From Emcibacter sp. (lineage in GTDB: Bacteria > Pseudomonadota > Alphaproteobacteria > Sphingomonadales > Emcibacteraceae), in contig JAGLJX010000161.1 in the NCBI GenBank assembly GCA_023142175.1, forward strand, positions 1 to 7,793: a stretch of 7,793 bases of DNA, written 5' to 3'. Under the pieces are notes generated by a model that was not told the DNA's origin, ran no database searches, and saw only the letters and a list, made by a program, of their open reading frames with translations. Shown one piece after another: positions 1 through 6,455 of the stretch (within the stretch, counting starts at the first letter, position 1; each line of letters begins with the position of its first letter). Position numbers and translations under genes: made by a program.

Positions 1-959
1 GGATCAGCTTCCGCAACCTCTTCTGTTGGAATATCTATGATCAGGAGTTCATCGAGTAGTCTGGGGCGATATTTTTCAATCAGGGCATATAATATTGCCG
101 TACTCTCAAGATTTGGTTCGCTGGTGACCAGCGATGGCCGGTAATGCATCTGAAAAGCCCGTAGAACCACTTTCGTCTGGTCATCCAATATCCCGGTGTC
201 TTCTATTTTATAACCATAGGCATTCAAGGCCCGTTGTATATTGATCAGGGGTAGAGGGGCTGCGATAAATCTTTCCCAGTATTTGGTCACTGTTTCATCG
301 TCGAACCATGCGCCAAAACCGAGCTGGTAAAGCCGCTGCCATGGAAAGCGGGGGCCGGGATCAATTTTGCGGTCCGGCGCGATGTCCGAATGGCCGACAA
401 TGTTAATGGGCCGGATGCCCGGATGTCGTTCCAGAATACCGCGAAGAAGGTCCGTCAGGATATCAATCTGAGATTCGGCAAAATCGGGGTAGAAACATAG
501 ACGCATTGGCTCTTCGTCATTATCGGTTGTGATCTCTTCACTCGCCTGTTGATGGCAGTATGTCTGGTTGACCAGTTCAATACCAATTGACTGATCGTTC
601 AGCCCTGATTTTCCCGCCCAGTAACTTCGGCCGGCATGCCACGCGCGCTGAGTTTCAGGGACCAGTGCAAAAACTTCCAGCTTATCGCGGGTGTAGGTCT
701 TGTCACTGGGCTCCGGTATCAGATAGTGGGAGCTGACCGAATTCGATGACGGCTGGGTCAAAATATTTACGGATTCGCCAAAATCCGACGTTGTATGATG
801 AATAACAATGATGCTCACACGGCTGTTGTGGTTTGCGGATGGCAGTTGGGTTGTGCCGCCATCATGGGCGCATGCTGAGATAAAACCCAATCCGATTACC
901 AGTAATATATGGCGGATAACGGTGCCTGTAGAGGTGGTATGAGCAAGAAAATTATTCAT
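1..959 (-). CDS. amiD: AmiD-like N-acetylmuramoyl-L-alanine amidase, lipoprotein (3' end cut by window edge)
   Basis: Zinc amidase of the Amidase_2 (AmpD/AmiD) family, which cuts the bond between MurNAc or anhydroMurNAc and L-Ala of peptide stems in the periplasm. I translated 319 codons and the frame is still open at base 1. The N-terminus has a hydrophobic stretch (about 18-29) ending in FISAC, a plausible lipobox with Cys30 as the lipidated residue. Likely zinc ligands are His54 (in VIHHTT), His190 (in GHSDIAP) and Asp200 (in KIDPGPRFPW); Glu128 (IGIEL) and Lys198 match the catalytic pair of AmiD. Residues about 235-305 resemble a peptidoglycan-binding domain (INIQRALNAYGY, then DDQTKVVLRAFQMHYRP). 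Cys135 and Cys155, in a loop before the helix leading to His190, could form a disulfide. Codon 1 is an ATG preceded by a weak CAGG about nine bases upstream. It is divergent from the TonB receptor. E. coli AmiD has 276 residues, so little is probably missing. Confidence 0.9.
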   Translation of the reverse strand, partial: MNNFLAHTTSTGTVIRHILLVIGLGFISACAHDGGTTQLPSANHNSRVSIIVIHHTTSDFGESVNILTQPSSNSVSSHYLIPEPSDKTYTRDKLEVFALVPETQRAWHAGRSYWAGKSGLNDQSIGIELVNQTYCHQQASEEITTDNDEEPMRLCFYPDFAESQIDILTDLLRGILERHPGIRPINIVGHSDIAPDRKIDPGPRFPWQRLYQLGFGAWFDDETVTKYWERFIAAPLPLINIQRALNAYGYKIEDTGILDDQTKVVLRAFQMHYRPSLVTSEPNLESTAILYALIEKYRPRLLDELLIIDIPTEEVAEAD

Positions 960-991
960 GTTTATAGACCTGAATCGGTAAATAGCTGAAG

Positions 992-1020
992 CTTATAAAA
1001 TAGCCGAGGTTAAAGGGTAA
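992..1020 (-). promoter_or_regulatory. Weak candidate promoter for the amidase gene
   Basis: On the minus strand TTACCC (1015-1020) and TATAAG (992-997) are separated by 17 bases, giving a start of transcription about 25 bases before the amidase ATG. The -35 match is poor and the region is AT-rich, so this may be chance. An AGGTCT word on the minus strand at 966-971, inside the leader, resembles the half-sites described elsewhere in this region. Confidence 0.25.
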
Positions 1021-1038
1021 CGAATTCAGTGTTACAAA

Positions 1039-1052
1039 ATATAATGCCATTT
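1039..1052 (+). repeat. Distal copy of a 14-bp repeat also found at 1260-1273
   Basis: The 14-mer ATATAATGCCATTT is present identically at 1039-1052 and at 1260-1273, 221 bases apart, close to a whole number (21) of helical turns. Each copy contains a perfect TATAAT followed by GCCATTT. The distal copy continues as GGACAG, making a small palindrome CCA-TT-TGG at 1047-1054. The two copies could be paired protein sites or duplicated promoter elements; which one is not visible from sequence. Confidence 0.55.
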
Positions 1053-1114
1053 GGACAGTGTTTTTTGTAAAACAGGGCTATTTTAGCCATAAAAACCGGA
1101 ATGGACTTATGCAA

Positions 1115-1212
1115 AGGTCTCTAGTTGGTATCTGTCTTTTTAGTGAAACAGGGGATTATATGCAAAAATATGACAATGGTCTCAAATTGGTATTTGACTT
1201 TAGAGTGAAATT
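1115..1212 (+). repeat. Imperfect direct repeat (period 62) carrying 11-bp-spaced half-sites; candidate operators
   Basis: The segments starting at 1116 and 1178 share the frame GGTCTC..ATTGGTAT.TG.CTTT..AGTGAAA, with 27 of the first 33 positions identical. Each copy holds two direct half-sites 11 bp apart: AGGTCT at 1115 and TGGTAT at 1126 in the first, TGGTCT at 1177 and TGGTAT at 1188 in the second. A further TGGTAT is at 1215-1220, over the candidate -10. TGGTNT half-sites are typical of HutC-subfamily GntR regulators, and such a regulator ends at the right of this window. That they are its operators is an inference. Confidence 0.5.
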
Positions 1213-1223
1213 GATGGTATTTT
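1194..1223 (+). promoter_or_regulatory. Candidate promoter for the TonB receptor gene
   Basis: TTGACT (1194-1199) and TATTTT (1218-1223) are separated by 18 bases and would give a leader of roughly 80 bases. The -35 abuts the half-site pair at 1177-1193, and the TGGTAT at 1215-1220 overlaps the -10, as expected for repression. The perfect TATAAT at 1261-1266 is a rival -10, but I see no -35 at a suitable distance from it, so it would need an activator or an extended contact. Confidence 0.4.
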
Positions 1224-1245
1224 TGCTGTAATCAAGAATAGTATG

Positions 1246-1285
1246 TGCCATTAAGGTCTATATAATGCCATTTAGGCCTAAATAT
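1246..1285 (+). repeat. Two-copy 20-bp tandem repeat next to the TonB receptor start
   Basis: TGCCATTAAGGTCTATATAA (1246-1265) is followed directly by TGCCATTTAGGCCTAAATAT (1266-1285); 16 of 20 positions agree. Each unit contains TGCCATT, then AGGTCT or AGGCCT. The junction creates a perfect TATAAT at 1261-1266. A 20-bp period places both units on nearly the same DNA face. The repeat ends nine bases before the ribosome binding site, so a protein bound here would block transcription start or early elongation. Confidence 0.6.
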
Positions 1286-1308
1286 AAAACAATGAGGGAA
1301 GGAATAAA

Positions 1309-4257
1309 ATGACTAAGATTTCCAATAGATTGGGAAGGACCCGCCTGAGTTACAGAAGCGTTTTTACGTGGCTTGCTGTAGCATTCAGTGTGGTTATTCT
1401 CAGCACACCAGCCTCTGCTCAGCAGACTGGTAGTGTGACGGGTCAGGTAACCCAAAGCGATGGCGCTGCCCTCGCAGGTGTTACCATTGAGGCGAGCAGT
1501 CCTGTACTGCCACAGCCACGTTCCACAACAACGGCCGCAAATGGTCGTTACCGGTTGCCATTATTGCCACCGGGTAATTATGAAATTATATTCCGTGATC
1601 GGGATGGCAACGAGATGAAACGCTCCGCCGCCGTTATGCTGCAACAAAAACTCAAGGTCAATGTTGCCTTCGCTGATGGCGTGGAAGAAATTGTTGTTGT
1701 CGGTTCAAAGAGCATGGTTGATGTTGGTCGCGCTGCTCTGAAAAGTTCGATTGGCTCGGCTGCCATTAATGGTGTTCCTATTGGTCAGGAATATCGCGAT
1801 ATTCAAAAATTGATTCCGGGTGTTCAATATTCTGAAGATTCTGTCCGTGGCCCAAGTGCCGGCGGTAGTGGTCAGGATAATAACTATCAGTTTGATGGTG
1901 TTGATGTATCCCTGCCAATGTTTGGTACGCTGTCTGCGGAACCCTCATCACATGATATCGATCAGGTATCTGTGGTTCGCGGTGGCGCAACGGCGATTGG
2001 TTTCAACCGTTCTGGTGGCTTCCTGATGAATACCATCAGTAAAAGAGGTACCAATGAATTTCACGGTGAAGTTAGCTATCAAATTCAAAACAGTGGTATG
2101 ACGGCTGATTTGAAGAGTGGCGATACGCCTCTTGAATTTGAAGAAGATAAAACATGGGTAACCGCCAGTGTTGGTGGACCTATCCTGAAAGACAGATTGT
2201 TTTTCTATACCTCTTACTATCGTCCAACCTCCAGCCGCAGCAATGCTAGCAATGCTTACGGCGAAGTGCCGGACTTCAGTAGTAAAAGGGATGAGTTCTT
2301 TGGTAAATTGACTTTCTCCCCTACGGATAACATCCTGATTGACGGTAGCTACCGTACTTCGGAGCGTGAAAACCGCAATTCAGGTGTTGGCGCATTTACG
2401 GCTGCTTCTGCCGGTACGGGTTCTGATGCATCTCAGGATATTATCATTCTTGAAGGGTCATGGATTATTGATGATGCCAGTTCTTTGAGTGTTAAATACA
2501 CCAATTACAAGAATGACACATCTTCACGTCCGGACACACTTTTTGACTTCGGCATTACAGAAGGTGATTCTCTGAATATCGGATCTCTGGATCAGCAGGG
2601 CTTGTTATTAGTACCTCAACCCGTTACAGGGGCGACTGCTTTTAACGCGTTCATTCAACCACTCATTGACCAGCATGGTTTCTTGGATAATGGTGTGGCT
2701 ACTGGCGGCGGTGCTGTCGGTGGTGGTACGACAATCAATAATCAGGATTTCTCACGCGAAAGTTTTGAAATCGGATATGATCGTCAGTTCTATCTTGGTG
2801 ATACAAGTCATGAAGTACACATTGGCTACCAGCATCAGACAATCGAAGAAGATCTGGCACGGCTTTCTAATGGCTGGGGTAGAATTACGGTTATTGGTGG
2901 TCAAGATGTTGCCTCTGACGGGTCAACACCTATATTCTTCCAGGCTCGCCTTAACCAAATGAGTTTCGATAGTGGAACACCTCCTAACATTAACTCAGCA
3001 TCCAAACTTCAGAGTTTCGAAATTAACGATACTATTGAAACGGGTGACTGGACATTCAATGTTGGGGTATTGCTAAGTAATGATGTTCTGTTCGGTCAGG
3101 GTCTGCGCGAACAAGCAGGCACAGTCTCCGGATTTGAAGTTTCTCCCGGCACTCGTTACAAAATGCATGAAGTTGATTGGTCAGATATGATTCAGCCACG
3201 CTTCGGCGCTAACTGGGACTATTCAGACACAAGCTCTGTTTATGCGAACTATGCACGCTATCATCCGTCCGCATCATCGCTGGCACGTGCCGCATCATGG
3301 GGACGTAACCTTAGACGTGATATCAATGTTTCTTTTGATGAGAATGGTGACTATATCGAGTCCGTTGGTGTTCGCTCTTCATCTGGTAAAGTATTCCAGG
3401 AAGGCATGAGCCCTCGTAAAATTGATGAGTTCCTCATCGGTTGGACAAGTCAGGTTTCAGACGAATTGACCGTTCGCGCCCATGCCCGTTATCGTGGTGG
3501 TGCTAACTTCTGGGAAGATACCGGAAATACTCACCGTATTTCGGCGAGTGCGCCTGATTATGTTCCTCAGGAATTATATGTGGAAAATCTTGATGAAATT
3601 CGTGCTGAAATTGGCGGATCATCTTACGTGATCGCGCAGCTTGATGGTGCTTTCACCAGATATTATGAAGCAAGTGTTGAAGCTGAATATACCACTGAGA
3701 AATTGTTTGTTACGGCGTCATATGTCTGGTCACATTATTACGGTAACTTTGATCAGGACAATACAACGACATCAAATGATGCTAATTCCTTCATTGGATC
3801 ATCCTTCATTGCCGATGGCTCAGGCCGTCAGCTCTGGGACTTCAGAAATGGTGATCTTCGTGGCGATCGTCGCCATCAGTTCAAAATGTATGGTTACTAT
3901 CAGTTTGATTGGGATGGTCAGTTTGGTGCCTTCATGGTTCTCCAGTCCGGTCAGCCTTGGGAAGCTTGGGACTCTACAGCCGCTGGTCTTCCTGCCGGCT
4001 GGAGTGATACGAGCCGGTTCGCAGAACCCGCAGGCTCACGTACAACAGATTCCCACTTTCAGCTTGATATTAATTACACGCAGAACATCCGTATATACAA
4101 TGGGATGAATATCCAATTGCGTGCTGATTTGTTCAATGTGTTTGATAGTCAGACTGGATACAATATCCAGAATAAAGTGAATAGTGCCGGATTTGGAGAG
4201 GCCCGTAGCTTCTTTAACCCACGCCGTTTGCAACTGGCTATTAAAGCTAAGTTCTAA
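1309..4257 (+). CDS. TonB-dependent outer-membrane receptor with N-terminal carboxypeptidase-regulatory-like domain; probable amino-sugar/chitooligosaccharide uptake
   Basis: Outer-membrane active transporter powered by TonB-ExbB-ExbD. It has 982 residues. A signal peptide (1-37) has a basic N-region, a hydrophobic core FTWLAVAFSVVIL and an ASA cleavage site before QQT. Residues 41-about 115 form a CarboxypepD_reg-like beta-sandwich (GSVTGQVTQSDGAALAGVTI, then NGRYRLPLLPPGNYEI). A TonB-box-like EEIVVVG is at 126-132. The plug follows, about 140-245 (YRDIQKLIPGVQ, YQFDGVDV, DIDQVSVVRGGATAIGFNRSGG), then the beta-barrel ending in LAIKAKF with a C-terminal Phe, the usual signal for outer-membrane insertion. 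The start is supported by AGGGAAGGA at 1295-1303, five bases before the ATG. The gene is followed by a strong terminator, so it is probably monocistronic. Substrate is inferred only from the nag genes downstream and the shared half-sites; receptors of this type lie next to nag genes in Caulobacter and related bacteria. Its codons lean to GGT, CGT and GTT, unlike the neighbours. Confidence 0.93.
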   Translation: MTKISNRLGRTRLSYRSVFTWLAVAFSVVILSTPASAQQTGSVTGQVTQSDGAALAGVTIEASSPVLPQPRSTTTAANGRYRLPLLPPGNYEIIFRDRDGNEMKRSAAVMLQQKLKVNVAFADGVEEIVVVGSKSMVDVGRAALKSSIGSAAINGVPIGQEYRDIQKLIPGVQYSEDSVRGPSAGGSGQDNNYQFDGVDVSLPMFGTLSAEPSSHDIDQVSVVRGGATAIGFNRSGGFLMNTISKRGTNEFHGEVSYQIQNSGMTADLKSGDTPLEFEEDKTWVTASVGGPILKDRLFFYTSYYRPTSSRSNASNAYGEVPDFSSKRDEFFGKLTFSPTDNILIDGSYRTSERENRNSGVGAFTAASAGTGSDASQDIIILEGSWIIDDASSLSVKYTNYKNDTSSRPDTLFDFGITEGDSLNIGSLDQQGLLLVPQPVTGATAFNAFIQPLIDQHGFLDNGVATGGGAVGGGTTINNQDFSRESFEIGYDRQFYLGDTSHEVHIGYQHQTIEEDLARLSNGWGRITVIGGQDVASDGSTPIFFQARLNQMSFDSGTPPNINSASKLQSFEINDTIETGDWTFNVGVLLSNDVLFGQGLREQAGTVSGFEVSPGTRYKMHEVDWSDMIQPRFGANWDYSDTSSVYANYARYHPSASSLARAASWGRNLRRDINVSFDENGDYIESVGVRSSSGKVFQEGMSPRKIDEFLIGWTSQVSDELTVRAHARYRGGANFWEDTGNTHRISASAPDYVPQELYVENLDEIRAEIGGSSYVIAQLDGAFTRYYEASVEAEYTTEKLFVTASYVWSHYYGNFDQDNTTTSNDANSFIGSSFIADGSGRQLWDFRNGDLRGDRRHQFKMYGYYQFDWDGQFGAFMVLQSGQPWEAWDSTAAGLPAGWSDTSRFAEPAGSRTTDSHFQLDINYTQNIRIYNGMNIQLRADLFNVFDSQTGYNIQNKVNSAGFGEARSFFNPRRLQLAIKAKF

Positions 4258-4265
4258 TCTAAAAT

Positions 4266-4316
4266 AAAAAACGCGCCCGGTTCCCCATGTGATGTGGTAG
4301 CCGGGCGCGTTTTTTT
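4266..4316. terminator. Bidirectional intrinsic terminator between receptor and kinase genes
   Basis: ACGCGCCCGG (4271-4280) pairs perfectly over 10 bases with CCGGGCGCGT (4301-4310). The stem is GC-rich, with a run of A on the left (4266-4271) and seven T on the right (4310-4316), so it can work in both directions. It starts nine bases after the receptor stop codon and lies about 60 bases past the stop of the convergent kinase gene. Parts of the 20-base loop can pair further, with mismatches. Confidence 0.92.
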
Positions 4317-4377
4317 GTGACTTTTTAAGAAATGCAATATTAGTCGTATTATGTTTCAGGCCATTACTTTTAGGTAT

Positions 4378-5229
4378 TTATTGGCGGGCAAGCCATATTG
4401 CACCGTCAAGTGCATCCCCCTCTGCTGTGACCAGTTTCGGGTATATATGCGCGGATAGCCAAGGCTCTATATGCTCGGCCAAGCCGCCGGTTAAGGCGCA
4501 GCGCGGCACGCCTGATTCATACAGGCTGCCTATCATCATTTCGATATGATGAGCCGCACTCTGCATGATTATCCGAGCCACCTTATCTTCTGTTGCCGCC
4601 GCCTGTACCACCAGAGGTGCCAGGGCCGCATAGTCTGTGGCCGTGGCCCGGTCCATCCATCCAACGACAGCGCTCGTCTGATCATCGAATTTTTGGAAAA
4701 TTTCTCTGGTCAGGGGCGAATGAGCGATGCGCCCGTCCGAGGCGCGTAAGGTTCTGCGGATGGCCTGTAGACCAATATAGGCCCCACTTCCTTCGTCTGA
4801 TATGGGAAAGCCATAGCCGCCGACCTGAATATTTTTACCGGCAATCCGGCCAACGGCAATGCTGCCGGTTCCAATGATCACAATGCCGCCGTCCCGCCCT
4901 GAATGAGCGCCCATATTGGCGATAAAACCATCGCTTTTAATGGAGACGCTAGCAAAGGGAAAGGGTTGGGCCTGTAATTTTTGTTTGGTACCCTTACGGC
5001 TGATCCCGGCAATGCCGATACCAGCTTTAATATTGGCGACAGCATGATCGTTCAGGTTGGCCTGTGCGATGGCTTGAGCATAGGCATCTGCCATAGCGGC
5101 AAAGACTTTTGATATTCCTATGCGTGTATTGGCAGGGCCGGACAGGCCGCTCCCTATAATGTGACCATCGGCATCCGTTAGTCGGGCACTGCATTTGGTA
5201 CCACCAGCATCAATTCCCAAATAATACAT
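4378..5229 (-). CDS. nagK: BadF/BcrA-family amino-sugar kinase (N-acetylglucosamine or glucosamine kinase)
   Basis: Cytoplasmic sugar kinase of the actin-like ATPase fold that would phosphorylate GlcNAc (or GlcN) with ATP to the 6-phosphate. The 283 residues are close to the usual 290-330 for the family. The phosphate-1 motif is at 5-17 (GIDAGGTKCSARL), phosphate-2 at 115-127 (GIVIIGTGSIAVG), the conserved GFPISDEGSGAYIG at 140-153 and the adenosine motif LTGGLAEHI at 246-254. Asp100 in IKSDGFIANMGAH is the likely catalytic base by position. The CxCGxxGC zinc motif of ROK kinases is absent, which separates it from the E. coli NagK type. The ATG has GAGGG (5237-5241) seven bases upstream. It is divergent from nagB-II and convergent with the receptor gene. 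GlcNAc is preferred as substrate because NagA, which needs GlcNAc-6-P, is adjacent; a glucosamine kinase of the GspK type cannot be excluded. Confidence 0.88.
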   Translation of the reverse strand: MYYLGIDAGGTKCSARLTDADGHIIGSGLSGPANTRIGISKVFAAMADAYAQAIAQANLNDHAVANIKAGIGIAGISRKGTKQKLQAQPFPFASVSIKSDGFIANMGAHSGRDGGIVIIGTGSIAVGRIAGKNIQVGGYGFPISDEGSGAYIGLQAIRRTLRASDGRIAHSPLTREIFQKFDDQTSAVVGWMDRATATDYAALAPLVVQAAATEDKVARIIMQSAAHHIEMMIGSLYESGVPRCALTGGLAEHIEPWLSAHIYPKLVTAEGDALDGAIWLARQ

Positions 5230-5265
5230 AGTTTAGCCCTCAAAACCGGATATGACGTTAAATAC

Positions 5266-5282
5266 AGATATTATATTGGTAT
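5266..5282 (+). promoter_or_regulatory. Candidate operator overlapping the kinase promoter
   Basis: AGATAT (5266-5271) and TGGTAT (5277-5282) stand in direct orientation 11 bp apart, the same geometry as the pairs before the receptor and nagB-II, although the first half-site is degenerate. The pair covers the kinase -10 and most of the spacer. An imperfect inverted repeat, GTAT (5279-5282) and ATAC (5288-5291), also lies in the spacer. Either could be the true protein site. Confidence 0.4.
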
Positions 5283-5297
5283 CTTAAATACTGTCAA
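5270..5297 (-). promoter_or_regulatory. Consensus sigma-70-type promoter for the kinase gene
   Basis: On the minus strand a perfect TTGACA (5292-5297) and a perfect TATAAT (5270-5275) are separated by 16 bases. Transcription would begin near 5263 and leave a leader of about 34 bases before the kinase ATG at 5229. So strong a promoter for a catabolic gene suggests that it is held off by a repressor. Confidence 0.72.
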
Positions 5298-5319
5298 GTA
5301 GCTGCTATCACCGTTAATA

Positions 5320-5347
5320 TTGGAAAAATATGGGCAAGTGGTATTAT
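5320..5347 (+). promoter_or_regulatory. Candidate promoter for the nagB-II/nagA operon
   Basis: TTGGAA (5320-5325) and TATTAT (5342-5347) are separated by 16 bases, placing the start of transcription near 5354 with a leader of about 50 bases. The 11-bp half-site pair at 5339-5355 covers the -10 and the start point. Confidence 0.5.
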
Positions 5348-5355
5348 AAAGGTAT
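5339..5355 (+). promoter_or_regulatory. Candidate operator for the nagB-II/nagA operon
   Basis: TGGTAT (5339-5344) and AGGTAT (5350-5355) are in direct orientation 11 bp apart, matching the pairs at 1115/1126 and 1177/1188 before the TonB receptor. The pair overlaps the -10 and start point of the candidate promoter. Binding by the GntR/HutC regulator that ends at the right edge of the window is inferred from proximity and half-site type. Confidence 0.5.
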
Positions 5356-5406
5356 TGAATAAGCGAGCAAAAGAAGTTATTTTGAGAAAAAATGACAATA
5401 TAGAAA

Positions 5407-6453
5407 ATGCCGATGACCCGCGAAGATGAACAAAAGACATTAATGTATCAGGAATCTCAGGAATCTCATCTGCGCGTCCGGGAACAGCTTGCCATAAATA
5501 AAAATGCTATAGAGACTCTGGCTGATCATCTGCGCACTCAGCCGCCCGCCCTTGTAGTGACCTGTGCGCGGGGCAGTTCCGATCATGCGGCTACCTATGC
5601 AAAATATCTGATTGAGACCCATATCGGCACACCTACTTTGTCGGCGGCGCCTTCGGTTAGTTCTGTTTTCGAGGCCCGGCAGAATTTTGATGATGTGCTT
5701 TTTCTGGCCATTTCCCAATCGGGACAGAGCCCTGATATACTTAGTGCCACACAGGCCGCCAAAAGCAGGGGGGCTTTAGTAGTAGCTCTGGTGAATGATA
5801 TGACGTCCCCGCTGGCAAAATTGTCCCATGTGGTTATTCCCCTCCATGCGGGTTCAGAAAAATCTGTTGCCGCCACAAAATCATTCATCTGTTCTCTCAG
5901 CGCTATGGTGCATATAGTGGCCGCATGGACAAAGAACGAAGATTTGCTGAAGCAGCTTCATGAATTGCCGGATGCTCTGGAAAAAACCTTTGCTCAGGAC
6001 TGGTCTGACGCATTGCCTTTGTTAAAGGCGGCCAATAATCTTTTTGTGGTAAGCCGTGGCCTTGGCCTTGGCATCGCGCAGGAAGCGGCCCTGAAATTCA
6101 AGGAAACCTGTGGTATTCATGCGGAAGCCTTCAGTGCGGCTGAGGTGAAGCACGGCCCGATGGCATTGGTGAAAGAAAATTTTCCGGTCATGGTCTTATC
6201 TGTTGAGGATAAAACTCAACCCAGTATTGATGCTGCGGCTACGGCATTCATTGAGCGTATGGCGCTGGTTCTGGCCGCAGGAAAACCCTATGACGGGGCC
6301 AATAATCTTGACACGGCCCCTTGTGCTGCCTCTGAACTGCGGCCAATCATTCTTATTCAGTCTTTTTACAAATTCGTTAATGCGCTTTCTCTGGCGCGGG
6401 GTTATGATCCCGATTGTCCACCCTATTTAAATAAGGTAACGGAGACTCTTTAA
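5407..6453 (+). CDS. nagB-II: SIS-domain glucosamine-6-phosphate deaminase, NagB-II type
   Basis: Cytoplasmic enzyme that converts glucosamine-6-phosphate to fructose-6-phosphate and ammonia. It resembles the isomerase half of GlmS without the glutaminase domain. The 348 residues match the usual 330-350. The first SIS domain has TCARGSSDHAATYAKY (52-67), AISQSGQSPD (101-110) and EKSVAATKSF (151-160). The second has SRGLGLGIAQEAALKFKET (216-234) and AEAFSAAEVKHGP (239-251). The tail GYDPDCPPYLNKVTETL (332-348) is typical of this group. Codons 1 and 3 are both ATG (5407, 5413) and neither has a good ribosome binding site; TTMYQE-like residues conserved near the N-terminus (TLMYQESQES, 11-20) favour one of these over ATG 5443. 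It lies two bases before nagA, in one operon. A related sugar isomerase (AgaS-like) is possible, but nagA beside it favours NagB-II. It is unrelated in fold to E. coli NagB. Confidence 0.9.
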   Translation: MPMTREDEQKTLMYQESQESHLRVREQLAINKNAIETLADHLRTQPPALVVTCARGSSDHAATYAKYLIETHIGTPTLSAAPSVSSVFEARQNFDDVLFLAISQSGQSPDILSATQAAKSRGALVVALVNDMTSPLAKLSHVVIPLHAGSEKSVAATKSFICSLSAMVHIVAAWTKNEDLLKQLHELPDALEKTFAQDWSDALPLLKAANNLFVVSRGLGLGIAQEAALKFKETCGIHAEAFSAAEVKHGPMALVKENFPVMVLSVEDKTQPSIDAAATAFIERMALVLAAGKPYDGANNLDTAPCAASELRPIILIQSFYKFVNALSLARGYDPDCPPYLNKVTETL

Positions 6454-6455
6454 AT

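Larger units (their letters stand above)
960..1308. other. Divergent intergenic control region between the amidase and the TonB receptor
   Basis: This 349-base AT-rich stretch holds no credible gene. It carries three kinds of short repeat, entered separately: a three-copy TGCCATT element (1046, 1246, 1266), an imperfect 62-base-period repeat (1116 and 1178), and 11-bp-spaced TGGTNT half-sites. There is also an 8-bp inverted repeat, TTACAAAA at 1032-1039 against TTTTGTAA at 1063-1070, around the first TGCCATT copy. Its 23-base loop makes an RNA hairpin unlikely, but a protein site is possible. TATGCAAA occurs at 1108-1115 and 1159-1166. The region is far longer than two simple promoters need, which suggests regulated transcription. 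Confidence 0.7.

Noticed and set aside
1032..1070. TTACAAAA/TTTTGTAA inverted repeat as a terminator or riboswitch stem.
   Set aside because: The stem is 8 bp and AT-rich with a 23-base loop and no fitting T-run context; at most it is a protein-binding palindrome.
960..1308. Short repeats as a CRISPR array or mobile-element end.
   Set aside because: The repeats are two or three imperfect copies without regular unique spacers, and no transposase, integrase or terminal inverted repeats are present.
1292..1312. A six-codon ATG...TGA frame whose stop overlaps the receptor start codon, possible leader peptide.
   Set aside because: Its codons coincide with the receptor ribosome binding site and it has no such site of its own; it looks coincidental.
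3641..4108. A 155-codon plus-strand frame inside the TonB receptor.
   Set aside because: The receptor frame is intact through its C-terminal Phe, and the alternative translation has no domain-like features.
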